Of a stretch of 64,000 nt of DNA, positions 23,833 to 31,317 are shown piece after piece (positions within the stretch are counted from its first letter, which is position 1; every line of letters starts with the position of its first letter). Below the pieces are notes generated by a model, which was not told where the DNA came from, made no database searches, and saw only the letters and a list, made by a program, of their open reading frames with translations. The translations under genes were made by a program, and so were the position numbers. Source of the stretch: Planococcus sp. MER TA 32b (GTDB lineage: Bacteria > Bacillota > Bacilli > Bacillales_A > Planococcaceae). Where the stretch lies: contig JAMCAN010000002.1 in assembly GCA_023715185.1 (NCBI GenBank), forward strand, positions 248,001 through 312,000, read 5' to 3'.

Positions 23833-24549
23833 ATGGAAATCTTAAAACGTTTTCGCGATATTATGACGAGCAATATCCATGCAATGCTGGACCAGGCGGA
23901 AGACCCTGAGAAAATGATCGACCAATACTTGCGTGATTTGAACAGTGACCTGGGCAAAGTGAAATCGGAAACAGCAGCCATCATGGCGGCGGAAAAACGC
24001 GAGCGAAGAGAACTTGCGGATGTGCAGAAAGAGATGGACGATATGCAGCGCTATGCGGTAAAAGCGCTGGAAGCGGGCAACGAAGATGATGCGCGTAAAT
24101 TCCTCCAGCGAAAAGCTGAATTGACGGAACGCGAACAAGGGCTTCAGACAGCGGTCGAAATGGCGGCTGCCAATACCCAGCAGATGCGCCAGATGCACGA
24201 TAAGCTTGAAGAAGACATCGGTGAACTGGAATCCCGCCGCGCAGAGTTGAAAGGGAAAGCTTCTGTTGCGAAAACGCAACAGCGCATGAACGAATTCAAT
24301 TCGTCGATGGGCGGAGCCGGAGAACGGATTTCAGCTTTTGATGCAATGGAGAAGAAAATCAATCAGCAGCTTGATGAAGCACAGGCAATGTCTGAGCTCA
24401 ATAAAGGCTCAGGAGATTCTGTCAAAGATCTGGCCAAAAAATACGACAGCGATACAAATGTGGACAATGAACTCGAGTCATTGAAAGCTGGCATCAATGT
24501 TGATGACGAACTCGAAGCGTTGAAATCGCAGGTCAATAAGGGCGAATAA
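23833..24549 (+). CDS. pspA: PspA/IM30 family phage-shock protein (YdjF-like)
   Basis: 238 residues. The frame opens with three ATGs (23827, 23830, 23833); AGGAG at 23821 best fits 23833. N-terminal amphipathic helix MEILKRFRDIMTSNIHAMLD, then long coiled coil (EDPEKMIDQYLRDLNSDLGKV through ELESRRAELKGKA), the canonical ESCRT-III-like PspA architecture that coats and stabilises stressed membranes. The C-terminal portion has two near-repeats, DNELESLKAGINVDDELEAL. It heads a four-gene set matching B. subtilis pspA-ydjG-ydjH-ydjI, which is sigma-W controlled; the promoter at 23482 fits that. Confidence 0.92.
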   Translation: MEILKRFRDIMTSNIHAMLDQAEDPEKMIDQYLRDLNSDLGKVKSETAAIMAAEKRERRELADVQKEMDDMQRYAVKALEAGNEDDARKFLQRKAELTEREQGLQTAVEMAAANTQQMRQMHDKLEEDIGELESRRAELKGKASVAKTQQRMNEFNSSMGGAGERISAFDAMEKKINQQLDEAQAMSELNKGSGDSVKDLAKKYDSDTNVDNELESLKAGINVDDELEALKSQVNKGE

Positions 24550-24597
24550 TGGCTTTCACCCGGCTTAAAGATGTTGCGCAGAAGGGAGGAAAACGGG

Positions 24598-25626
24598 TTG
24601 GTCACTCATTATAAATGCCCGAACTGCGGATCGGATATGGCGTTTGACGCAACTTCCGGTAAGTTATCCTGTCCGAACTGCGGGCGGCAGGACGATATCG
24701 AGACGTTTCCGGAAGAAAACATCCAGCAGAAATTCGCTCCTGAAGAAGCGAAAGAATATCATTGTGAAAACTGCGGCGCCGTGCTTCTGACAGAAGCGGA
24801 AACGACCGCGACGCATTGCAGTTTCTGCGGTGCGCCGGTCGTTCTCGCCGACCGGCTGACCGGAGATCTGGCGCCGGCTAAAGTGATTCCTTTCACCATC
24901 AGTAAAGAGGAAGCGGTAGCCGCATTCCGTAAATGGACGAAAAACGGCAGACTGACGCCAAGGGGATTTATGAACGGCGACCGCATAAAAAAGATGACCG
25001 GCATGTATGTGCCCTTTTGGCTTTATGACATTAACGGCAAGGCGGAAGTGGCAGCAATCGGAACCAGGATGCGCACTTACCAGCAAGGGGATACCATCAT
25101 TACAGAAACGGACTTTTACGATGTATACCGCGAAATCGACCTCAGTTATCTGAAAGTGCCCGCGGATGCTTCGGAAAAAATGGACGATGAATTGATGGAT
25201 AAACTGGAGCCTTATGATTACAGCGACTTAAAAGATTTCCGGATGCCGTATTTAGCAGGTTTTCTGGCTGAAAAATATGATTTTGATGAAGACGCGCTGT
25301 TTTCGCGTGTTGAATCGAAAATCGTGCCTTATATCGATACTTATATCAACAGCACCATTTCCGGCTATTCAACCGTCAGCTATACCAATAAACAAATTAA
25401 TGCAAACAAGAAGAAAGTTTATTATACGCTGTTTCCTGTCTGGATGGTTTATTACGATTTCGAAAATAAAGAACATACTTTTGCGATGAACGGACAGACC
25501 GGAAAAGTGGTCGGCAAGCCGCCGATCAGCGGCGGCAAGGTGGCTGCCTGGTTTACGGGTATTGCCGTGTCGACTTTTGCGGTATTGAAAACCATCTCCT
25601 ATCTGGTGGGGGGTGTTCTTTGGTGA
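24598..25626 (+). CDS. ydjG: YdjG-like protein: zinc ribbons, large domain and membrane helix
   Basis: About 342 residues from TTG 24598, chosen because GGGAGGA sits seven bases before it; ATG 24571 has none. Two zinc ribbons at the N-terminus: YKCPNCGSDM...LSCPNCGRQ and YHCENCGAVLL...CSFCGAPVVL. A mixed alpha/beta domain follows (MYVPFWLYDINGK, KVYYTLFPVWMVYYDF) and a C-terminal transmembrane helix (VAAWFTGIAVSTFAVLKTIS). In B. subtilis YdjG together with YdjH anchors PspA at the membrane. It overlaps the next gene by four bases. The symbol is by homology and gene order. Confidence 0.85.
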   Translation: MVTHYKCPNCGSDMAFDATSGKLSCPNCGRQDDIETFPEENIQQKFAPEEAKEYHCENCGAVLLTEAETTATHCSFCGAPVVLADRLTGDLAPAKVIPFTISKEEAVAAFRKWTKNGRLTPRGFMNGDRIKKMTGMYVPFWLYDINGKAEVAAIGTRMRTYQQGDTIITETDFYDVYREIDLSYLKVPADASEKMDDELMDKLEPYDYSDLKDFRMPYLAGFLAEKYDFDEDALFSRVESKIVPYIDTYINSTISGYSTVSYTNKQINANKKKVYYTLFPVWMVYYDFENKEHTFAMNGQTGKVVGKPPISGGKVAAWFTGIAVSTFAVLKTISYLVGGVLW

Positions 25627-26408
25627 GAGATTCGCTGTTTAGAACAACTGCCATGATTTTATTGCTTGCAGTATTGATGCTGGCTGCCGGAACTGCGGCA
25701 TCCGCCCAGACGGACCAGCATATATACGATCAGGCGGGATTGCTGAGTGATTCGGAAATCAGCGATCTCGAGGCATATGCTGCTGAAAAAAGCCGTGAGC
25801 AGGGAACGGAATTCCTTTTGCTGACGACTGACAGCACGGAAGGTCTGCCGATCGAAACGTATATGGGCGACTTTTTTGATGGACTGGCTGACGAAACAGG
25901 AACAGAAAATGCCGTTTTGCTGACAATCGACATCGGTGGACGGGAATTCTATCTGGCCGGCTTCGGCACAGCCGAAAGAAGCCTTGATAATAATCGGGTT
26001 GAAAGGGTATTAGACCGAATCACCCCTTATATGGTCGAAGGCCAATATGCCGGCGCATTCCGTGAGACGATCGAAACCGCGGACCGTTATATGGAATACA
26101 AGCCCGGCGTCAATCCTGAAAGCCTGTTTTTCCAAACCTGGTTCCATGCCGCCGTCGCCTTGTTGCTCGGGGGCATTGTTGTCGGCACGATGCTGTATAA
26201 CTCCGGCGGGCGCAATACAACGACAGCGGCGACTTATATCGACCGTGACCATACCCGCGTCACGAGAGATACAGACCGTTTCCGCAATAAAACAGTTACT
26301 AGACGCAGGATTCCCAAAAATAATAACAGTGGGGGCGGCTTTGGCGGCGGTGGCGGCGGCATGACAGGCGGCGGCCGTTCCTTCAGTGGAGGCGGCAGAA
26401 GCTTCTAG
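25623..26408 (+). CDS. ydjH: YdjH-like TPM-domain membrane protein
   Basis: About 261 residues starting at GTG 25623, overlapping the ydjG-like stop. Signal peptide or helix (FRTTAMILLLAVLMLAAGTAA), then a TPM domain (IYDQAGLLSDSEISDLEAYA, EFLLLTTDST, ENAVLLTIDIGGREFYLAGF) on the outer side, a second membrane helix (HAAVALLLGGIVVGTMLY) and a glycine-rich cytosolic tail with GGGFGGGGGG and two SFSGGGRSF-like motifs. The same order is known for YdjH and TPM_phosphatase proteins. It would form the membrane partner of PspA with YdjG. Confidence 0.85.
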   Translation: MRDSLFRTTAMILLLAVLMLAAGTAASAQTDQHIYDQAGLLSDSEISDLEAYAAEKSREQGTEFLLLTTDSTEGLPIETYMGDFFDGLADETGTENAVLLTIDIGGREFYLAGFGTAERSLDNNRVERVLDRITPYMVEGQYAGAFRETIETADRYMEYKPGVNPESLFFQTWFHAAVALLLGGIVVGTMLYNSGGRNTTTAATYIDRDHTRVTRDTDRFRNKTVTRRRIPKNNNSGGGFGGGGGGMTGGGRSFSGGGRSF

Positions 26409-26431
26409 CGCCAATCGAAATAAAGGAAGGA

Positions 26432-27421
26432 ATGAGCAACATGGTTTTTTTCGGCAATCAATTTGCAGATGTAGTGGAATGGGACGAATTCCGCGATGAT
26501 ATGATTTTTTATAAATGGGCGAATAAGGAAGTCAAAAAAGGCAGCCGGTTGATCATCCGTCCCGGGCAGGACGCCATTTTCCTTAACAACGGCAAGATTG
26601 AAGGTATTTTCGAAGATGACGGCGAGTACGATATCGAATCGGAAATCGTGCCGTTTCTGTCGACTCTGAAAGGATTCCGTTTCGGTTTCAACAGCGGCAT
26701 GCGGGTCGAAGTGCTCTTCGTCAACACGAAGGAGTTTGTTGTCAGATGGGGCACACAGAATCCGATTAACATTCCGGCACCGGGCCTTCCAGGCGGCATG
26801 CCGATCCGGGCGAATGGAACGTTCCAATTCAAAGTCAGCGATTATATCAATCTCATCGACAAGATCGCCGGCGTGCGCAACAGTTATACAGTCGATGATG
26901 TGAAAATCCGCATCACGGCAATTCTCGACCAATTATTGATGAAATGGATTCCAAAAGAAGGCAAGGATATGTTCAATCTTCAAGCTAATGCACATGATAT
27001 TTCAAAAGGAATTCAAGACGACCTTGATATGCAGATCATGGATGACGGTATGAAAATCACCGGTTTCCAGATCATGAGCTTTAATTATCCAAAAGAAATT
27101 CAGGATATGATCAATAAAAACGCGTCCCATGGCATGGTGGGCGACGTTTCCCGGTACCAGCAGATTTCTGTGGCCGATGCCATGGGCAAGTCATCAGGTT
27201 CGAATACCGCATCGGATATGGCTGGTATGATGATGGGCATGAACATCGCAAAGGAAATGATGGATGATCAGAAGGGTTCAAAAGAAGAAGTAGAGGATTC
27301 CAGCGAAAAAGCGAGCGGCTCCCAGTCCGCCAGTGGAAAAGCGCCAAACTTCTGTCCGAATTGCGGCGAGAAAGTGGACGGCGCCAAATTCTGTCCAAAC
27401 TGCGGACAGAAACTTACCTGA
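26432..27421 (+). CDS. ydjI: YdjI-like SPFH-domain protein with C-terminal zinc ribbons
   Basis: 329 residues. An SPFH/virion-core-type domain covers about residues 1-240 (NQFADVVEWDEFRDDMIFYK, LIIRPGQDAIFLNNGKI, GTFQFKVSDYINLIDKI). A low-complexity Met/Ser/Glu linker follows (MMMGMNIAKEMMDDQ), and the end carries two zinc-ribbon knuckles, FCPNCGEKVDGAKFCPNCGQ, as in YdjI and related prokaryotic SPFH proteins. No transmembrane helix, so it is probably recruited to the membrane by YdjG/YdjH. Start ATG 26432 (AAAGGA upstream); ATG 26441 is an alternative. Confidence 0.88.
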   Translation: MSNMVFFGNQFADVVEWDEFRDDMIFYKWANKEVKKGSRLIIRPGQDAIFLNNGKIEGIFEDDGEYDIESEIVPFLSTLKGFRFGFNSGMRVEVLFVNTKEFVVRWGTQNPINIPAPGLPGGMPIRANGTFQFKVSDYINLIDKIAGVRNSYTVDDVKIRITAILDQLLMKWIPKEGKDMFNLQANAHDISKGIQDDLDMQIMDDGMKITGFQIMSFNYPKEIQDMINKNASHGMVGDVSRYQQISVADAMGKSSGSNTASDMAGMMMGMNIAKEMMDDQKGSKEEVEDSSEKASGSQSASGKAPNFCPNCGEKVDGAKFCPNCGQKLT

Positions 27422-27500
27422 ACCGAACCTTATAAAACAGGAGTAGAAATTCTCGTTACCGGGTAAAGTATAAGTAAATATTTTTCCAGGAGGGATTTCA

Positions 27501-27722
27501 ATGGCAAGAAAAGGTACAGCGGGCCGTACACCTGAAAAGCAGGTAGGCGCACCAGAATCAGGGATCGACAAAGCGATCAACAAAGTGAAAGAGACTTTTG
27601 ACGGAGATAACGAAGCGACGGATTACGAAGAAGAAAAAGGCAGGGACCAACAGGAAGATGCAAAAGAGTATTCCAAGAAAGTCTCTGATGAGCGTCCGAA
27701 CAATCCGCGCCGAAATGAATAG
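27501..27722 (+). CDS. Small charged hypothetical protein, 73 aa
   Basis: Starts at ATG 27501 after CCAGGAGGGATTTCA. Entirely hydrophilic and Glu/Lys/Asp rich (MARKGTAGRTPEKQVGAPES, then AINKVKETFDGD and KGRDQQEDAKEYSKKV), predicted to be disordered or a single helix. Such proteins in Bacillales are often general-stress products, but the GGGTAA at -10 here has only a poor -35 partner, so sigma-B control is weakly supported. It is separated from the PspA operon by 79 bases and ends in a terminator. Confidence 0.65.
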   Translation: MARKGTAGRTPEKQVGAPESGIDKAINKVKETFDGDNEATDYEEEKGRDQQEDAKEYSKKVSDERPNNPRRNE

Positions 27723-27732
27723 GAGCAGAAAG

Positions 27733-27778
27733 AAAAAGCGTTGCGGCAAACCGTATGGGTTAGCTGCAACGCTTTTTT
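27733..27778. terminator. Bidirectional terminator
   Basis: Stem AAAAAGCGTTGC / GCAACGCTTTTTT between convergent genes 27501 and 27791. Confidence 0.85.
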
Positions 27779-27790
27779 CATGCCTGAAAA

Positions 27791-28573
27791 TCAGTATTTA
27801 TAAGATTGGCCGCCGTCGATCGGGATAACGGAAGCATTGATGAACTTAGCAGCGTCTGACAATAGGAACGCAACAAGGTTGCCGACTTCTTCGGGTTTAC
27901 CGAAACGTTTCATCGGATTGACACTGACAAATTCTTTGCCGGCAGCTTCCCAATCATCGCCTGCCATCTGTTTAAGCGAGCCTTCGACCATTGGGGTCAT
28001 GATAGCACCAGGCGCAATAGCGTTGATGCTGACACCGAATTCGCCGTATTCGATACCGGAGTTGCGAGTCAAACCAACCACACCGTGTTTGCTGGCTGCA
28101 TAACCGGATTGGTTGCCGACGCCTCGGATGCCGCCGACCGAAGCCGTGTTGACGATTGAACCATAGCCTTGTTCTTTCATGACTTTGAGTACATATTTCA
28201 TACCATAGAAAACACCGTTCAAGTTGACATTGACAACTTTTTCGAATTCATCCGAGCCGTATGCTTCCGTCAGGTTCTGTTTGCCTTCGATACCGGCATT
28301 GTTGAAGAACCCATCAATCTTACCGAATTTCCCGACTGTAAAGTCCACATAGTTTTTCACATCTTCTTCATTGGTTACGTTTGCTTCGACGGTTTCAATT
28401 TGCGCGTCTGAAGCTGCAGCAAGAATTTCTTTTTTGCTTTCTTCCAGTCCATCTTTGCTCATATCCACGAGCACGAGCTTGCCGCCTTGTTTGGCGATCG
28501 ATACCGCCGCAGCGCGTCCAAGGCCCGAACCTCCGCCTGTAATGATGACGACTTTGTCTTTGTAATCAATCAT
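27791..28573 (-). CDS. Short-chain dehydrogenase/reductase (SDR)
   Basis: 260 residues. TGGGSGLG cofactor loop (residues 12-19), VDMSKDG after strand 2, NNAGIEGKQN, Ser in VNTASVGGI, Tyr-Lys in SGYAASKHGV, IAPGAIMTPMV, and the ending SVIPIDGGQSYKY. A classical glucose-dehydrogenase/cyclopentanol-dehydrogenase-like SDR. Closely resembles the SDR at 36199 (same NNAGI, NTAS, SATKHGIVG pattern). Divergently transcribed from a TetR regulator at 28730 with a 6-bp inverted repeat between them. A GGGTAT with a partial -35 (28633-28658, minus) hints at sigma-B input as well. Confidence 0.88.
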   Translation of the reverse strand: MIDYKDKVVIITGGGSGLGRAAAVSIAKQGGKLVLVDMSKDGLEESKKEILAAASDAQIETVEANVTNEEDVKNYVDFTVGKFGKIDGFFNNAGIEGKQNLTEAYGSDEFEKVVNVNLNGVFYGMKYVLKVMKEQGYGSIVNTASVGGIRGVGNQSGYAASKHGVVGLTRNSGIEYGEFGVSINAIAPGAIMTPMVEGSLKQMAGDDWEAAGKEFVSVNPMKRFGKPEEVGNLVAFLLSDAAKFINASVIPIDGGQSYKY

Positions 28574-28632
28574 TGTCCATCTCTCCTTTTTTTGATTATG
28601 CTACACTGAAAATAAAGCTACTATTTAACTGT

Positions 28633-28658
28633 ATACCCGTGGGAATAGCGACTCAATC
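28633..28658 (-). promoter_or_regulatory. Weak sigma-B-like promoter for the SDR gene
   Basis: GATTGA - 14 bases - GGGTAT on the minus strand. The -10 is perfect, the -35 matches 4 of 6. Confidence 0.3.
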
Positions 28659-28674
28659 AGTAGAAAATTCCACT

Positions 28675-28693
28675 TTGTCGCTTAAATCGACAA
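28675..28693. promoter_or_regulatory. Candidate TetR operator between 27791 and 28730
   Basis: Inverted repeat TTGTCG-N7-CGACAA in the divergent intergenic region. Confidence 0.45.
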
Positions 28694-28729
28694 GTTGCGG
28701 GAAAATGTCGATTCTGGAGGAGAAAAAGG

Positions 28730-29344
28730 ATGGCAATGAATAATGAAAAATTGAGCCCCCAGGCATTGCGCACCAAGCAGCATTTCAAGCAGGCATTTAC
28801 CGAATTGATCAATGAAAAAGGATACAGCCATGTCACGGTGACGGATATTGTCCAACGAGCTGCATATAACCGTGCAACTTTCTATCTTCATTTTTTGGAC
28901 AAACCTCATATCACAGAAGAATTAAAACAGGAAATGTTCGAACAGATTAAAACGAAAAGCATGGAGCGTTACGAACCGGGGAAAACCATTACAACCGAAT
29001 CCCTTGATACGAATTCTTTTGAGCTGGTGTCGTTCATCTATGATAACCGTTCATTTTTCAATTTATATCTGATGGAAGATACTATACCAGGCTTGTACCA
29101 GGATTTGCCGAGAGCTATTTTTGAATTGCTTGACGAGCAGTTTACACTAGTGGCAAAAGGCGGACATGACCTCAACTCCAAAAAGTTCAAATTATATATG
29201 GCCCATGGGACAGCGGGGCTGATTCTTGATTGGGCAAGAAATGGATATTGTGAATCGCCGCGGGAAATTACGGGCGAATTGATCAGTATTCTGCAGGCGT
29301 TTGCTGTTGGATTTCGTATAGAGAGTGAAAAAGATTTCCGCTGA
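28730..29344 (+). CDS. TetR/AcrR family repressor (paired with the SDR at 27791)
   Basis: 204 residues, start ATG 28730 after GGAGGAGAAAAAGG. HTH: KQAFTELINEKGYSHVTVTD followed by IVQRAAYNRATFYLHFLDKP. The C-terminal domain ends HGTAGLILDWARNGY..SPREITGELI, matching the ligand domain of the repressors at 5820 and 19934 (shared G-x2-G-x4-W-x3-G and P-x-E spacing). The three are therefore likely paralogues. Divergent from an SDR gene with the candidate operator in between. Ligand unknown. Confidence 0.86.
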   Translation: MAMNNEKLSPQALRTKQHFKQAFTELINEKGYSHVTVTDIVQRAAYNRATFYLHFLDKPHITEELKQEMFEQIKTKSMERYEPGKTITTESLDTNSFELVSFIYDNRSFFNLYLMEDTIPGLYQDLPRAIFELLDEQFTLVAKGGHDLNSKKFKLYMAHGTAGLILDWARNGYCESPREITGELISILQAFAVGFRIESEKDFR

Positions 29345-29401
29345 TATGCATGCAATGCTAAATATAATTTCATAAGCAGATTAAGGGAATGGGGAGATGT
29401 A

Positions 29402-30190
29402 ATGGAACACTTACTTGCAAGTATGAAAATCATGGGAGATGACAATATCCAAAGAGTACAGCTGAAGCATCGGCAGGCACTTGTGGACGCCTTCAGCTTG
29501 GAGAAAGGCATGCGTATACTGGAAATCGGCTGCGGCCAAGGGGATACAACCGTTGTTTTGGCGGATGCAGTGGGGGAGGAAGGATATGTGCTTGCAGTGG
29601 ATATTGCGGATCCGGATTATGGTGCGCCGATAACTCTGGGAGAAGCGACTTCATCGATTGCCGCTTCCGCACTTGGCAGACGAATCGATTTCAAGCTGGA
29701 GACCGACTTTCTGGACTTGCCTGACGAGAGCTTTGATGTGGCGATTCTTTCCCACTCCTCGTGGTATTTCCGGAATCCGGCACAGCTTCTCGCATATTTC
29801 AAGAAAATGCGGCGTATGGCCAAACGCATCTGTATTGCGGAATGGGATGTCAATTTTACCCGCATGGCGCAGCGTCCGCATTTTGCGGCCACAGCCATTC
29901 TTGCGCTGTACAGTGAATTCATTGCCAATGAAGGTAATATTCAGCACGTCTTCGATTCGCTTCAATTGCAGAAAATGCTTGAGGCGGCAGGGTGGGCAGT
30001 CCGGCAGACCGCAGTGATTGATGCCAGCTATTTGCAGGACGGTGCATGGGAAGCTGATTATGCAAAAAGTATCCAGCCCGCATTTTCCGGTGTCCCACCA
30101 CGGATTCAGTCGCTGGCCGCGAGTTTCTATGGGATGCTTGAAGTTGAAGCAGCAGACAGCTTGGACAGTTTTGTCATAATTGCGGAGTAA
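29402..30190 (+). CDS. Class I SAM-dependent methyltransferase
   Basis: 262 residues. SAM-binding loop MRILEIGCGQGDTTVVLA (about residues 37-54), acidic LAVDIADPDYG, and post-I strand FDVAILSHSSWYF. The C-terminal cap (about 150-262) is helical. Start ATG 29402 with AATGGGGAGATGTA upstream. The chemistry is O-, N- or C-methylation of an unidentified small molecule. It precedes the DUF1697 gene by 30 bases and may be cotranscribed with it. Confidence 0.85.
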   Translation: MEHLLASMKIMGDDNIQRVQLKHRQALVDAFSLEKGMRILEIGCGQGDTTVVLADAVGEEGYVLAVDIADPDYGAPITLGEATSSIAASALGRRIDFKLETDFLDLPDESFDVAILSHSSWYFRNPAQLLAYFKKMRRMAKRICIAEWDVNFTRMAQRPHFAATAILALYSEFIANEGNIQHVFDSLQLQKMLEAAGWAVRQTAVIDASYLQDGAWEADYAKSIQPAFSGVPPRIQSLAASFYGMLEVEAADSLDSFVIIAE

Positions 30191-30219
30191 AGTGGAGAAG
30201 TTATGAGAGGGGGGCAAGC

Positions 30220-30762
30220 ATGACTTATGTGGCACTCTTGAGAGGCATTAACGTCGGCGGCAACAATAAAGTTGATATGAAAGAGTTGAAAAAGGTGTTT
30301 GAAGGGGCAGGGATGTCATCAGTTAAGACCTATATCAATTCCGGAAATATCATTTTTGCGGACAATGTTCACAGAACAGAAGAATTGCCGGCTATTTTGG
30401 AAGCGGCAATTCTGGCTCATTTCAGTTTGAGTATTAAAGTGCTTGTTTATAGCTTCGACGATTTCGGGCAGATAGCTGCAAATATTCCGGATAATTGGAC
30501 TAACGATCAGGAAATGAAAAGCGATGTCTGGTTCCTATGGCCGGAAGCTGACGATGCGGCAGTGCTGGAACAGCTGACGATCAAACCGGAAATCGACAGG
30601 GTGAAATACGTTCCCGGAGCCGTTTTATGGTCGGTTGATAAAGCGTTCGTTACGAAAAGCGGCATGCAGAAAGTGATTGGGACAAAATTATATAAATTGG
30701 TTACGATCCGCAACGTCAACACGGTCAGGAAATTACTTGGACTGATGGAAGAGATGCGATGA
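30220..30762 (+). CDS. DUF1697 family protein
   Basis: 180 residues. The N-terminus is the DUF1697 hallmark: YVALLRGINVGGNNKVDMKE followed by SSVKTYINSGNIIF. The C-terminus has DKAFVTKSGMQKVIGTKLYK and TIRNVNTV. Soluble, ferredoxin-like fold by family; widespread and without an assigned activity. Start ATG 30220 after GAGAGGGGGGCAAGC. Its stop is only two bases from the stop of the convergent 30765 gene, with no terminator between, so the transcripts must overlap at their 3' ends. Confidence 0.85.
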   Translation: MTYVALLRGINVGGNNKVDMKELKKVFEGAGMSSVKTYINSGNIIFADNVHRTEELPAILEAAILAHFSLSIKVLVYSFDDFGQIAANIPDNWTNDQEMKSDVWFLWPEADDAAVLEQLTIKPEIDRVKYVPGAVLWSVDKAFVTKSGMQKVIGTKLYKLVTIRNVNTVRKLLGLMEEMR

Positions 30763-30764
30763 AA

Positions 30765-31196
30765 CTATTCCTCCGGATCGATTTTCACGATAACCGGAAA
30801 ATCGCTGGATATGACATCGACCACATGATCAAAACAGAGGAAGGAATAATGTTTGTATTCCTTTCCTGCTTGGGCATGCACTAATTCATGCCCGCCCGCT
30901 CGGTCGAAGAAGAAATCCAGGTATATCGATTTTTCATAAACCCTGAATGTACTTCCTTCATAGACTTCATTTTTATCTGAAGCCGTGAAGTGATCAGCAA
31001 CTACCGAATAAGCGGCGTATGCAGGGAAGTCGACTTGGAAAGATTCTACGGAACTATGAGGATGGATAAGCAAAGCCGTTTCATCCATACTCCCGTGTAA
31101 AATTATTCTCAGTTTGGCATCCTGTGTCCTGGGTTCGCCGATTGCGGCAAAGCCCAATGCGTAGCCAGGGCGGTTTATGTAATCTTCTGTTTTCAT
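30765..31196 (-). CDS. Hypothetical protein, 143 aa
   Basis: Start ATG 31196 after AGAGGGGGAATACC. Soluble, aromatic- and His-rich beta protein (RPGYALGFAAIGEPRTQDAK, DETALLIHPHSSVESFQVDF, YLDFFFDRAGGHELVH, YSFLCFDHVVDVISSDF). No signal peptide or membrane helix. I do not recognise the family. It is tail-to-tail with DUF1697, separated by two bases. Confidence 0.65.
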   Translation of the reverse strand: MKTEDYINRPGYALGFAAIGEPRTQDAKLRIILHGSMDETALLIHPHSSVESFQVDFPAYAAYSVVADHFTASDKNEVYEGSTFRVYEKSIYLDFFFDRAGGHELVHAQAGKEYKHYSFLCFDHVVDVISSDFPVIVKIDPEE

Positions 31197-31263
31197 GGTA
31201 TTCCCCCTCTCTATTTTTTATTCGGCGTAATGTTATAAAAACCTTCTCAAGCCCATTAAATTA

Positions 31264-31292
31264 AAAGAGCCACTGCATCCGCAGAGGCTCTT
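31264..31292 (-). terminator. Terminator after the aldehyde dehydrogenase gene
   Basis: Minus-strand stem TAAGAGCC..CTGC / GCAG..GGCTCTT followed by TTAATTTA. Confidence 0.7.
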
Positions 31293-31317
31293 AAATATAA
31301 ACTGTGTTCTAACCGCA

